This document shows, one piece after another, positions 44,901-59,900 of a stretch of DNA of 64,000 nucleotides. Below the pieces are notes generated by a model. It was not told where the DNA came from. It made no database searches and saw only the letters and a list, made by a program, of their open reading frames with translations. The first letter of the stretch is position 1, and every line of letters starts with the position of its first letter. The translations under genes were made by a program, and so were the position numbers. This stretch comes from Pegea sp. RAD2-039 (taxonomy: Eukaryota; Chordata; Thaliacea; Salpida; Salpidae): contig JAQGEQ010000071.1 in the NCBI GenBank assembly GCA_034620365.1, positions 806,001 to 870,000 on the forward strand, in the 5' to 3' direction.

Positions 44901-47900
44901 TAAGATAATGTTAGGTGAAAATAATTACTTCTCCTGATTGACTTAGTTTTATGTTTTTAATTTTCAGGCAAACTTTTCTTTTGGACACTTCTACTGAAAT
45001 GTCTTCATCTTCAACAACTATATTGTCATTAATTGTCCATACAAACTCATTCTAAAAAAAACAATTAAAAGCTTTTTAAAAATGTTTTAACTACAAATAA
45101 AGCATCAGTATAGGCAATAAAGATGATTTCAAATTTTTCATTTTAGACTTTACTGTTTAGTAAACTATTGAATATGAGTTTATCGTTAATGAAACTTACT
45201 ACATCTTCTGACATTTCTGCTTCAAATACTGCTTGTTCGTCCTCCATAACACAAACGTCACGTAGACTTGTGATAAATTTCAAATCACGACACATTACTA
45301 GTAAATAAGCTTGGGTAGAAGCTCTTGAATCAACTGTCTGACAAGTGTACAGTCCTTCATCATCACGATGAGCTTTTTCAATGATCAATGCGTGATGTCT
45401 TCCATGAGTGTGTATGTATCTCTCACCTACATTTAAAACAGACAGCAACTCAGTCAAAACAATCATTTAATTCATCTATTAATCTAAGGCTTCGTTAAAA
45501 TGTAAATTACCTTCAGTTTCGTTTAATTTTTTTCCGTTGAACATCCATTCTATTGGAGTTGTAGCATTGTCTAGTTCACATTCCATCATTACTTTATCAT
45601 ACTCTTTTATGTGTGTGTCTTCGAGTATTTTAATAAACTCATTTTCTGTGTTTAAGATAAACTTACTTTCAAAACTGTAATTTTTATTTTTATTGCTACA
45701 TTTTCTACAAAGATACTTTGTTGTAGTGATTATCTCTCAAACTAAATTTATTTTCAAATAACTAAGTAATATGTTTAAGACTGTACAAATTAAATAAAAA
45801 GGTTTAATGTTATTTGAGCTAATTTAAATTAGAATAAAACATATAAAGTAAATTAGAAGCAAATTATTACTGTATTTTGAAGTATTTCAACAAAACTATT
45901 TCATAATTTAATTAAATTTTTTAACTGAAAATCTTTTAGTATAAATTTTACTAACCTCTTTTCAAAACAACTATTGTTTTTGTAGTACAATCTCCATATT
46001 TGCATTCATATATACCAGCTGCTTCGACAGTAGCGTTCTCAATAACCAAAGCACAACGGTTTTCTATTGTTTGTTTCTTGATTCTAAATAATTATTAAAT
46101 TAAATGGTTATTAAACAAATAAGAAATTGTTTTTATAAGTTTCTAATCATTAATGATCTATAATAATATCCTTGTCCAAGTTTCTACCAGAATAGCTCTA
46201 AACATTCCGTAACATGCTTTCTTCTTGCCTACTTTTAAAGTTTTAATTTTTGATTTGTTGATCGCAGGCATGAACCACTGTTTTTAAGTTTTACTTAATT
46301 TACTAACTTAATGAATTTTTACTCAAAGAAAGTAGTCATTCAAAAGACAGAAGGTAAAAACAAAAGTTTTAATTACTTATTTTCATCATTAAACGTCAAA
46401 ACTTTTCCATTGTAAAACCAAGTTACATCTGCATTATTATTTGTAACTTTACATTCAAGAATCACTGTATCTTCAGCATAACAGCTAACTAGTGATGGCA
46501 ATTCTTCAAGAAAAATTTTTTCAATTTCATCTTTAGTTTCTATAAATCAAGTTAACAAAAAATTTAATAAAAGTTAGATATGAAAGTAATTCTTTTCTTA
46601 ATCTTTATATATTTCTTAAGCAAAATCGATTATTTTGATAAAACATAATAATTTTAGCATACCCTCTTCTAGTACATCAAAGTGACATTTTATTTCTCCT
46701 GTTTCATTCTCTGCTAGACATTGGTAATTTCCGAAATCTGATTTTTGCATCTTTTCTACAATGAGCAAATGATTGCCTGAACCTTTTTCGACCAGCATTT
46801 TTTCTTTACTATCAATCAGTGTTTTTCCCTATAAGGTTAAGTTTATTAGAAATGGAATGAACCGTGTATTGAGTCAAATTATTGCATCGACCACTACACA
46901 TATTTAAGCGTAATAAAATTTGTATATGATTTAGAGTCCTAGTTGATGTTAGGAGTTGTGTTTAATGTACTAATTATTTCATCTATATGATAAAATGTAA
47001 GTTTCATGTAGAATTTGAAAACTAAAATTAATTTATATTTTATTTTGTTCAGTTTTATGCAATTCAAAGCTAAATAGTAAATGCATTTATTAAACTAGAT
47101 TTGCAACTTACTGCAAGTTTTTAAAAAATAAAATATTTGTATTTTTTTTGAAATATCATTAGTTGAGACACTTTTGAGTAATATATATTCTTAATTATTC
47201 AAACGCAATCCTTAATCAAAGATTATAACAAGATTCCAATAGTTGAAATTCTCAATCAAAATGAGTATAAGAAAACTAAGAAATAATTGAACAAAATTTC
47301 ATGTATACAACATTAATGAATGAAGCTACCAATTAGTAAATGAACTTATTGACTTTTTTATTTAAATTTTCGGATGATATCTTAAACCCCTTAGGATTGG
47401 TAACAAAATTTGAGAGATAAAAGTAAAAAAATTTAAATTAAATATTTTATTTGTTTATATTTTGAAACAGAGGGTTCATTCAATAAAGATTTGAAATGAT
47501 GTTTATAAAAGCTACTTATGATAAAATGTAATTTAGTTTTGATAGTAATCAAAATATTTATTTATTTTCTTAAGTAAATTGTTGTTTTTTACCAAAGTTA
47601 TTTATTTTCATTTTTTGTAATCAAGTTTATTTGATGCTGTTCTAGTTTTGAGATTTCAACTTACATTGAAGCTCCAAAAAATACTCGGCTCTGGAAAACC
47701 GGTTACTGATATATTTGCTTCTAGTCTTTCCCCTTGGCGAACAACTATATTTTGTGGTGATGTTACAAACTCAGGGGCGATACCTAGCGTCAAAATTTAT
47801 TATATAAACACAATTACTCAAACTTTATATAAGTGACTGAAACACTGTGTTACTACAATTCAAAAAATACAACAACTGCAAAGATTAATACTTTATGTAT

Positions 47901-50900
47901 ATGTGTATATGCAATGATAATTTGCATAATCAAATTTGTGCGAAAAAGCCACATTTGCATGCTTAGTAAAGGTGTACTAGTTTCTACTAGCTGTTCAATA
48001 TCTTCAAACAGAAGGAAACGAGAAAGTTCAGTTTAGATATACAGCGAAATTACAAATAAATTCACAGCTCATTAATCAAGTTAGTTTTGCTTCTGTCAAA
48101 AATATTCTACTTGTAGAAAGTAAAAATCATATTTTCAACATGGTATACACATAACCTTTTATTCACTTGAAAATAATACTTTGTTAATAAGAAAGATCAA
48201 CAACTTCTATAAAAATGTTCTTTCATTGAAGTGGTGGAAAAGTGGAGAACAAAAGATTGAAAAAGATTTATTGTGACAAATAAATTTAGTGAATAGATTA
48301 AAACATCTTTGTTATGTGCACGTGTTCTCATCAAAACCGACCTTGAACATAAATCGTAGCAGAACATGAAGTTGAACCAGATGGATTGCTTGCAGTTACT
48401 GTGTACTCACCAGCGTCACTAGAAAAATGTCCAGGAAAAAATAACAGTTTGATGAAATTAAAATTAATATTGGCATTATACACAAAATTATAAGATTGAA
48501 ATTATTATTTAAAAAAAATTGATATTCTTATTCATTATACTGACTAATCAACACATATGATATAATAATAATATATTTCAAATAAACATTGCTTTAACCG
48601 CATAGTTAAAAATAAGTTACAAAATGAATATCGTTCAAGTTGTGACAATCTACCTATGAAGGATCTTGTGGAACTCTAAATGAGGTTTTGTACGACTCTT
48701 TCCAATACTTATTCCTTTTCTAGATTCATCAACTTCCTTACCATCATGACTCCAACTTATATTTGTTGCGTTTGAATACTTAAGTCGACATTTCAACCGA
48801 ATCTGGTAATGTTAGAAATTTGTACAGAAACAATTTTATGATAACATAAAGTATGTTCAATTTAAACAAATAATTGTTTTGTAACTTGGCAGTAATATTT
48901 GAGCCAAAAACAAGTTTCTTACTTTGTCACCATGTCGTGCTTCAACCTTGCTCAATTCTTTAACAAATACTGGAGCTTCAAAAGTATGTTCTGTAAAATT
49001 ATTATCAACTTCAACTGAATAGGTCTTGTAAATAAATTCTTTAATATACAAATGAGCTTATACCTATATAGGTAGACTCAAAATAAATAGACATAAGCTC
49101 AACGTGCATTTTACAATACAAGTTTTAATAAAGCTTTTTAAAGTTATTTCTCTTAAAAGTTTATGTGTATCTATTAGTTCTTAGGTGATAGAAAAATAGG
49201 CAATGCTATAAATTTGAAAGTTTTTATTTGCTTGGTGCAAGTTTTCAAAAAAACTAAATAAACAAAAAGTAAAAATATTTAAGAATTTCTTGTGCTGATT
49301 GTTGGTGGTGAGGTGCATGCGTTTACTACTGATTTATCTACTTTATACCATCTAAACTAGCATGCATATCCATCAATTCATTCCAACATAATTCTTCATG
49401 CTCTATAGTGAATTTAGCCAACCTTGCTGAGATTCTTTTGATTTTAAACATCTGATCTTAGCTGCAGTTGTTTCATTATCATCCTCTGCCGACCGTTTAA
49501 TAAATCTTTCTTCTGTTTGAGAAGTCTGATCGGCAAATGTTTGTGATGACTTGTTGACCATTTGCGGGGTTTCCAGAAGATTGGGTACAGACGAACGTTG
49601 AAGATTACTTGACCCTTTAACAAGCAAAGATGCTTTTGCTTGTGTGCTTCCATATTCGTTTGAAGCAACACATTTGTATATTCCACCATGCAAGGGTTCA
49701 GCTTCACTAATGATTAAACAACCAGCATCGTTTTCATCTGTTACAATATCCAAGCTTCCACTGACAGGCAACAACAAAATACCATTTTTGTACCACTGAA
49801 CAGTAGCACTTGAGTTGCTCTTCAGTAAATAAACAAAGTGAGCTGGTTGACCAGCCTGTACTTCACAATCAACTATTGCTCTTTCAAATTCGGGACCTTT
49901 TGCAGTTTCTTCCTGTGTTGTTAGATCTTTTATTGGATATCTTTTTTCCATTTCTTCATTAATGATACTTCGAACACGTTCAGACCATTCTTCCATCAGA
50001 GCTATTTTGTTCAAAGGTTCAGTATCTTCTGCAACAAATACTTCATCAGATTGATCTTTGAAATATTTTCTTTTTTCGCCTCGAGCAGTTAAGATACGAG
50101 AACTGATATCACTTTCACATTCACTATCATCAAGAGAAGTCAAACTGGAAATGTCTTGCACCAACTTCAAAGTACTTTGCTGCTTTTTGTTATCTTTTAA
50201 CTCGACACGTTGATGATTGTTGATAGTAAGTGAAGCTGAAGAGAAGACTTCACCAAACTTGTTAACAGCTCGACACTTGATGGCGCCAGAGTGCTGAGGC
50301 TTGCAAGCAGCCAGAGTGAGTTTGTGAAAGTCAGAAGTTTTATGATAACAAAAGCTTGATTGATTACTGATGACGTCATCATTCCACAACCAAGTAATTA
50401 ATGGTTCTGGAACTCCGACTACTTGAGCTTCAAAAACAACAGAATCGCCGATAGAAGCCGTGACGTCATCAAGCGTCTTAGAAAAGATCGGTTTTTGGCC
50501 ACTTGAGCTCATCAGGATGTTGGAATAAGATCTCATCATTTGCATCGAGGGTTGACTAAAGAGCACATTTGAAAAGTTGAGAGATCTTTCGGAAAGATCT
50601 CCGAATTTGTCGGAAGATTTGTAAGAGGTAAAGGATTCCTGTTGATGTGTTTCATCACCTATGATGATCAATTAAGATTACATTTTTCACAAACGTCAAC
50701 AATAACACAAAACGCAGAAAAGAAGAAAGAAATGTGAAAAGATTTTTTTACTTAAAAAATTTCAAACAAAATTTGTGTATCTTATTAAAGCTCTTATCAA
50801 AATTCACATCTCTTGCTCATCACAACAATAATTAGCATTGAGAAGTTACTAAGCTTTTCTTCTTTACAATCATTGCAGAATTAAAAAAAGTTGATGTTTT

Positions 50901-53900
50901 TCTAAAGTTTTTGCTAATAGACAGTTCTTCTTTCTATACTTTTTTTGATTAACTTTTTTGACTTTTAGCCCTTTCCGTAATGTGTAATTTCTGCAAAAAA
51001 AAACAGACAAATATTAAACTGAAAATTTTCAGCTATTTAAGTTAAAGATATTTATCGAATAATCTGTTCTATTTTTCAAACAATTGCTAACAAACTTCTA
51101 CCAACAAATTTATTTTTATACTTAATCTGAAAAACATCAGTTTATAAAATGATAAAAAACAATCATAATTATTTATCTCAACAAATGTTAATTAATAAAG
51201 ATTATTAAAATTGAATTTTACACAAGAAGACGAGCATTTAAGATTAGCGTAGCGAATTCATACAAGTATGAAACGACATTTTAGTAGCATTTTTAACAAA
51301 ACATTATTCTAAAATTATTGTTGGTTTATAATTGACCAACAAAAGTTGCAAGCAAGCAAACAAAACTGATACATGCCTTGTTACGCTTCCACCAAACTGC
51401 TTGCTTAGTATAATCTAAACAATTGTGAAAATTCAAACACCATGCAAGTAATTAGTGGCGACTTCTTTCATGTTGTTATTTATTCAAACACTCATTATTG
51501 TTTTGATCCATTTCAGTTTCATGCACATGGTTTTATTTTAAATGATAAATTGCAGATACCATTCACAGTAAAAAAAGTTATGTCAAAGGGGTTTGTATAA
51601 ATTTCAGATGAAACTTAGACAAACTGCAGATAAAACCATGCATTTAGTATTAAAAAGTTGTGGAAATATTTACATAGCTTCAACTATTATCTTGATTGAA
51701 AATGATTCACAAGAAACACGTGTTTATGTAAATAGATTGCTTTTCATTAGTTTTACTTCAAGCTAAACTGTTTTTTTTATAAATTAAATCAGTCATGCTT
51801 ATGGTTTTCAAGTATATTCAAAATGGCTTGATGAAGTTAATATGAAAAGGTTTTAATTTGTTAATTGTCAACACGTGATCAATGGAAAAGCAGAATAAAA
51901 GTTCGGCAAAAAAAACTACTCACGTTTTTCTTTTACTCTCAATACAAAATGTTTCACTAAAATTCCATCTTGATGAGAAACTGTGAAAGTGTAATTCCCT
52001 TCATGTCTTTTTCCTGCCTTTTCAGCTTTCAACATATATCGTAATTTAATTGTTCCAAAATCAGTAGGAATGTTAACTTGAACAGCTTCTAGTTTCAAAT
52101 CTTTGTTATAACTCAACTTCTTCCCATCTTTTTCCCAAATTTCAAGTGAAGTTGGTTTTTTTATGAGATCATAATAAAAAGTAAAAGGAGATCCAATAAA
52201 TACACTTCGGTATTCCCAGGGATCTTTTCGCAATACACGATTCATAGAAGGTTCCGCTGTTAGAGTTCTAGTAGATGATGCTGAAGAGTTTGAAGTACAC
52301 AAAAACGAACATTCATCAGTATTTACAGAATCGCAGTCTGAAAACATTGATGTATCAACTGATATAGTTGATGAAGAATAGTTGCTTGTAAGGGATTGCT
52401 TTTCAGCGTTTACAAACGGTTTTCTCCGTGACAGAAGATTAGCTGCTTCATCACTAACATTAGAAGCTTCATTTTTCTTCACTCTTTCATCGATTATAAC
52501 TTCAAGACTCGTTTTTGCAATTGCTTCTCCTTCGTAATTACTGACAACAATCTTGTAGATTCCTGAATCTTCTTTCTTACATCTGTTTATTTGAAGAGTA
52601 GCAATGTAAGAGAACATATCATGTTCTAAAAAACTTTTTATTCTCTTGGTCGACAAACAATCCTTAAAAGTTAATAAAAACGTTAAGAGTTTTGACTGAA
52701 AACATAAATTTTTTATCTACTTACCGAAATATTTTTATCATTCAAAAACCAAGCAACATCTGGCTTAGGCGATGCAACAAAACTGCACTGAAATTCGACA
52801 TCCTTGTTTTCTTCAGCTTGCTTCTTCATTGGTTTTATAATAAAGGCCGGTCTTACATACGTTCCATGAATAGATCTTTTTACGCATGATCTAAAGTTTA
52901 ATCTTAAATGAAAATCTTTGTAACATTTTAAGTGAACTTACTGAAGTAAGCTAGATGAGTCGTCTAATTTTGGATTGATTTCAAATTGATGACATTTTAT
53001 CATCGGATAGCTAGGTCTTGAAAAATTCAACTTTGACCTCAAATCGGAAGCTTTATCTAACCGTAACTGTGAAACTGTAAAAATATAGAAAAAGATTTTT
53101 ATATGAATATTTTTACTCGGAATTACCTGAAAAATTGACCTAATAAATGAGATTAAGAAAATAAATAGAAACATATCATTAAGCACTCACCATGATGTGT
53201 CTAGAGCTGATGAATTGAAGAGAGTAAAAAGATGGTATAGAAGACCAAGGAGTAGTAGAATAAAGAAAAGTTGTCATAAAGTTTTGAAGAAGTATATTTT
53301 CTAATTGATATCTAAGTTAATCTGAGCTTAACTCTTTTTGCAATTTGTTGTTTTTTGAAAGCGCCAAAATGTTTCTGGTTTCAATTTGAAGAAACGGTCC
53401 ATATACCAAGCGAAAAATAAACTTGTTTCAACATTGAAACTCAATTTTCAATCAACACATAAAAAAGTGAAATTAAAAGCGAATTGAAAAATAGTTGATA
53501 AAGTCAAAGTGAATATCAGCAGTCAAAGATAATAAATAAAGTGAAAAGGAAAATGACAAAGTAAAAAAGATCGTTTAAAGTAAGAACGAAAAATAAGATT
53601 GATATAAAAATGCAAATTAGTCCATAAAATTCAATCTTACCATCGATATCGCTTGTAGATTGTTCTATTACCGTTGAAGAGTCGAAAAGTTCTAAAAATG
53701 ATTGTAAAGTTAGTTTTAAGGTTAAGCTTATTTTTACCTAAAGTTTTCACCTTAATAGTAATTAATTAGTTGCAGAAAACATGCATTAAATGAATATTTT
53801 ATGATTAAATAAAATTCACTTCAATAAAAACATTTTATAAATCATTAATAAAAGCCATTTGTTAAATATTTAAATTAGGCAAGTAGAATCGAACAAAAGA

Positions 53901-56900
53901 CTTACTAATTGTAGTAATTTAAATGTAACATTTTAAAAATGACATAAATAAAAACTACAAACCTGAAGTTTTATTAATTACATTTGTTTTTGTTGTATGT
54001 GCTTTATTTGGTTATATAAAAATTTGTGTTTTCAGTGTTAATATGTTTTATTCTATGAATTGTGTAACAGATCTCAGATAGCAATTCAAATTGTGTAATA
54101 AATTTTTAGCTCATGATATTACACCTGAATAAAGTTGCTTGCTTCTTACTGCTGTTATATTTTGATATAATCTCTCAAATAAATTTATTTTAAGCTTTAT
54201 AGTTATTAATGCTTACAAAGCAGCTTCTTATACTGATCTTATATATAAAACACTACAACCTGAAGCAACAAAAATGGGTTAAAACAAGCAAAAAACGTAA
54301 ACTCTTAGAGATCACACAGCTCATTTATGTGACCTTGATCTTTGAAGACAACTTGAGTACTGGTACTAACTGCTCCATGTTCACTTTTCCCAATGCATGT
54401 ATAAACACCACTCCTTTCTGGAGTCATCTTTAAAATTTCTAGACAAGCCTTGGTTTCTCCTTCTTCTGTTTTCCAAGAGCTTTTACGGAATAGTTGGGGA
54501 TGTTCTGGTAATGGCTTTCCATCTTTTAACCACTCAACTTTACTGCTGTCTCCAATAATACATTCCAAACGAACATCTTGATCTTGTTCGATTGAAGGTG
54601 AATCAACAGGCCGCAAGACTGATGGGGGTCGCTCAAAACTATCTGATGTAGAAAGCCACCCTCGTTTCTTTGATCTCTCTGTTTGTGGGGAAAATTATTA
54701 TTGTAAATAAATACTCTAAAATAACTGTGAAATATTTAGTAGTAAAAATAAAATAATTTTCATGCTATAGAACTTAAATGAAAAATAAAGAAAATTATAA
54801 AAGAATAAAGTCATAAGCAGTTTGATTTTCGTGTAATTAAGAAGTATGCTGAAGTTATAATCTTCTTTATCTATAAGAATACTACTTCAAAAATGTCTAC
54901 ATTTATGTATATTCGTAATTATATACATTCTTAATTATTTTCGAACAAAACGGTTAAAAATCAGATTGTAACTTACCAACTACTAAAGAAGCTTCTGATG
55001 CAGCATAACCTCTTTCATTTTTAATTTCACAACGAACTTTAATGCCATTATGCTTCCTTCTACTTGCTCTTTCTAGAATCAAACTATGAGTATTTGTAGT
55101 ATCCTCAACCAGTATAGACCAGCCACATTCAGTTGGTGTTATTATTTTATCATTAACAAACCATTGAATTTCAGCAACACCTTCTATTTGACACATAAAG
55201 ACGGCAGCTTCACCATCAAAGCATTTCACCAGCGCCAACGATCGACGAAAACACGGAGGAACTTTGCATTTTGTAGCTATTTTATCACATTTATAATCGG
55301 AGGAATTTTCACAACTGAAAGACACAACCCCGGAGCTGATATCATCTTCATCATCTAAAAAAGTTGTTGCTGTAGTGCAACTGTAGCTAGAGAAGGTCAC
55401 ATTGCTTTCACAACCATCTTCATCTATTCCAATTTCAGAAACAATTATTTCATTATCCTCATTAACTTTCATATTTTGACTTTTTTCTATAAAGACATTG
55501 TCGAGATCATCATCGTCATCAACTTCAGTAACATATGGCTGGCTTTCCTCCACAATACATTCAGTTACATTTTTCAGTTCTTCTTTACTGAAATCTGAGA
55601 AGTTGTCAGAAGATTTCTCAATATTTTTCTTTGGGCTTTTTTTTGCAATCATGTCATTTTCAAAGTTTTCTTTTAATTTCCCTGTTTGTGATTCATCAGT
55701 GTTTTGTTGTAAGCTGCTGACTGAAGTAGACTTCTTTTTACAGCCGACTTCTTTTTTTATGTCTTGTGTTTTCTTTCTGTCTGATTTTCTGTTTTTTTTA
55801 TTAAGTTGTAAGTTTAACTCGTCATTTCTTGAAACGTGTTTTGATTTTTTAATGGAAGTTCCCGAATCATGTTTTAAACTCTTGGAAATAGAACATTTGG
55901 TTTGAATGTTAGTATCTGATATTTCGATGGATTTTTCTTTCCTTGAACCTTTTGAAGAAGACTTTTTTCTCTTCTCAGAGCTTTTATCTAACTTCTTTTT
56001 TTCTATTGTTTCTGAAACTTTGTCAGATTTACAGTTTTCTGACACTTTGGTTTGCTTGGTAAGTTTGTCAGAGGTGTTGGAAGTAGAAACCTTTTCAAAT
56101 TCAGATTTATCTGTTATTAGTTTTGCTTTTGGTTCCTTTAATGAAGTAGATTTCTTAGTTTGTTTTGTTTCCTTATTAGATAATTCATTTTCACTTTGAC
56201 CTTTAATTGAGGAGACATCAGCATCAAAATTTTTTGATTTTATAATTTTTCTCCGAGTAGAGACCTTATCTTCCTTGATTTTAGAGATTGAATCAGGGTT
56301 TGGCTGCTCAATTTGTGTAGTATCAGTGTGAAATGATTTGATTAATGTTGAATTTACTTCTAAATTACTTGTTTCAAATTCGTTTTTATATTTTAGTGTT
56401 TCAGTTTTTCCAACACTTTTCATTATCTCCATTTTTTTAGGATAATTTTTTAAGTTTGCTGATGTCTCAGAAACATCTTGACAGTTTGAATCTATTACTT
56501 TTTGTTTTTTTGTTTCTAAAATTTCTTTTTGTTCAACAAATTTAGATTGACTTGAAGGTTTCAAAGTTTTTTCTTCTTGAGGCTTTGAAAACTCTTGCAG
56601 AAGATTTTTATCAACTTTTTCGTTGGCAATCAGAGCTTGATCATCAAAGGATTTACTTGTTGAAATCTTTGTCTTGATCTTTTTTGTTGATTTTGGACTT
56701 GAATCAAATGATGAATGAATTGATGTCAATAAAGATTTATCTTTTCTCCTTAAAACTTTCTTTTTAGTTGAACCTCTTTTCACAGATTCAGTAGACTGTT
56801 TTTTTACTACTTTTTCATTTTTAAGAATATTTTCGTTACTTGAAAAAGTTTTTGCAGAGTTGGAACTTTTTATTTTCTCACTTTTTTTCAAGTTTTCGGA

Positions 56901-59900
56901 CTTTATAGCTTCGTCAGAGTAATTAGGTTCTGTACCAACTGTCGACAGTAAAATATCTTTATCCAACTTGGTTTGGTTATTTTGAAAACTGTTTGAAACT
57001 TTAGAAGAAGATTCTTTGTGATCGGCTGCTTTAGTTTCATGCTTAGAAGTAATTTCCATTCTTTGATTTCCATTTTCATTTTCTTCAGTAGTTTCAGTTA
57101 CTTTTACTTTGTAATTTATTTGTTTAGAAGGTGCAAAAGCTCTTGTTATAAGCTGCCTAACCATTTTTGGACTAGCTTCAAATCGTATTTCTTCTTCAAC
57201 TGAATTATTTTCTTTCGTATTTATGTTCAAACTCTTTCTTTTAGAGTTTGGTGTTTGTGTTTTTTCTTCTTTCATATGTTTATTTTCAGTAACTATCAGC
57301 ATATTTTTCTTATCTTGATACCTAGTTTCAATTTTAAGCAAGTTTTCACTTGTATCACTTTTTAAACGAATTTCTTTATTCAGAGTTGTCGTTTCCAAAG
57401 GTTTGACTCTTGGAGTAAATGTTTTATTAACTGCTGACTGGGTATCTTTTTTTAATCTACCAACAGAATGACCATCAGTTCTTTCATCACATGTGAGTTT
57501 GCCGGATACTTCTGCATCCAAATCCTTAAACGATGTATTTAAAAATGTTTTCAAATCTTCTTTTGATTCTTCTTTTTTTTCTAAACTTTTTTCTAAACTT
57601 TTTTTTTCTGAAACTTTTTTCTTGGTATTTACCTCAACCAAGCTGGGTTCTTTAATAAGTTCCTTTTTTAATTGTTGTGTATGATTAGTTCTCTTATTTC
57701 TTTTGTTTAATTTAGGAATTGTTAAAAGCTGCGTTTCTCCCACAGAATGAGAGTTCTTCGCTAATACATCTCTTGACTTTTTTCCATGATCCTCTTTTAC
57801 AGTCGAAGTTTTCTTTATTTTTGAAGTATTTTCATCTATTGGCTCTTTATTTTTACTTTGACTAAGTGACTGCTCTTTAACTATTACTTTTTTAGCTTCT
57901 ACTATTTCTTGCAAAGTTTCAACGTGTAAATCATCAAGGAAATTTTTTCTTTCTTCTTTTACTTTTGTTAAATTTTTTGTTGAATTTTTTTCAGAGTTTA
58001 TTTTGGATTGATTTCCGCTTTCGATTTTTATCTCTTCTTCTAATTGTTTTTTAAGCTTATTTAAGTATTTATCTTTTGAAAATGCTTCTTCATTTTTCGT
58101 TATTTTAATTTCTGTGTGATTTTCTACATCTGTTTTTTTCAAAGTTTCAAATTCTTTTGTTGAATAGGAAAGCTTGTTTTCTGCATCATCATCCTTAGAG
58201 ATCTTTGAGTCTAAGTTGAATGGAATTTTGTGTTTTGAAAAATCAGTTAAATATACTTGTTCTCTTTCAACTAAATTAGTTCTCAAAGCATCATTATCAT
58301 TAGAAGTATTGGGACCTTTTTCGATTACATGATCCAACTTATTTCTTGATGAACTTGAAAGAAGAACCTTGTCCTCTGTTTGGATCTCATTGCTTTTTGT
58401 CACTGTTTTTGATTGACCAGCTTTTTTCTCACCAGTTATATTTTTACTTAAAATCTTTTCATTTTCTTCAACAGAAGTTAACTTTTCATCTTTTCTCGTT
58501 AAACTAAGAGAGTCATCTTCACAACCAATCAAGTCTTTATTTTTGATATTCGCTGATTTTGATAATTCATCAACTATTTCAAGTTGTTCTTTTGTCAAAC
58601 ATTTCGTCACATACCTATCATCTTTCACTTCAAAGCTTGGTTGCTTTTTTCTTTTAGATTTATTTTTTTCTTCTACTGAAAATATACGCCCAAAGATTCC
58701 TTTTACTTTGTCACTTTTAGGCTTTTTCGACAGCTTAGTTTGACTTTTAGTAATCGAATTGGAATCATCGATTGAACGCATAGGTATCTCAGCTGTTTCG
58801 TTAATGTTTGTTGTCAGTTTTTTCGAGTTGTTCCTGTTTCTATTGGAAGTTTTACAATCAACTTTAACCTCATTTTTTGATAAACTTTTCTGCAAAAAAC
58901 CGATTTCATTATTCTTCTTTCTTTCACTTGTAACTTCTTCGTCCGTTTTTGATTCAATTTCTTTAGTCTCTGAAATTTTTTTATCGATCATACTAGTAAA
59001 AGATTTATCAAATGTTGATGATCTTTGGGGAGTTGGTTTAATCTCTTCACTTTTTAAATCTGAAGATTCTGTTTGAGATTTAGAAGAAATTAATTTATTC
59101 TTTACTACTTTTTTGTCTTCAGTTTTTTCCATTTTCAGCTTTTCTTCATTGAGAAAGAGTCTTCCGATAAAGTCTTTTGCTCTGACAGCTCTAGACTTGG
59201 TATTTTTTGACTTATCGTTTAACTCTTTCATTTTGTTTGAGTTTTTTGAGCGAATACTTGAACGTGAAGATTTGGGAAACTGTGGTTCATAGTTTACTGG
59301 TCCAGGTCCCATTTGAAACAAAACGTCAAATGGATCATTTACTTCCACTGGAAAAGAAGATGGAATACTCCCTGTTGGCCCACTTGTGGATGTTTCAGGT
59401 AGATCGTCTTCTTGTACTAAAGTAGAACTGACAGCAGGTGGCTCTTCATCAACAACTGGGTAGAAATTCTCAAACTTTCGAGTTATTGGATTCCATAATC
59501 TTCTTACAGATGGTTTTGCTTTTGATTCGATTACTTCTTTTCGTTTCTTTTCTTGCTGCTGCATAAATGTTTTCATCTTCTGTCTATTATCCATAGATGC
59601 TAGATAATCTTTTTTAATCTCCTGCATCTTTCTTTTGGCCTCTGACTTCTGTATACTCTTATCCTTCTCTGATGTTTCTGTTTTTGCTTCTGTTTTTTGA
59701 ATGATCACTTTGGGTGTGGCAGTAAATTCAGGAACTTCCTCAATAGTTTCTGGCTCTCCGACGTAGACCATTTCAAATCCTCGTCTACGAGGATTCCACC
59801 TTCTCCGCCAGCCAGGAGCGAGTGTCCCTGGAGCGTTAACTCTTACACAGTCACACGAAGCTGGCCGTCTGAAAAGATCATGACTCAACCCAGATGGGGG

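Noticed and set aside
53191-53200. 10-nt micro-exon ending ATG|gtgagt
   Set aside because: Its length breaks the frame between phase-1 exons 7 and 8; no domain content; could only be a non-coding or alternative first exon.
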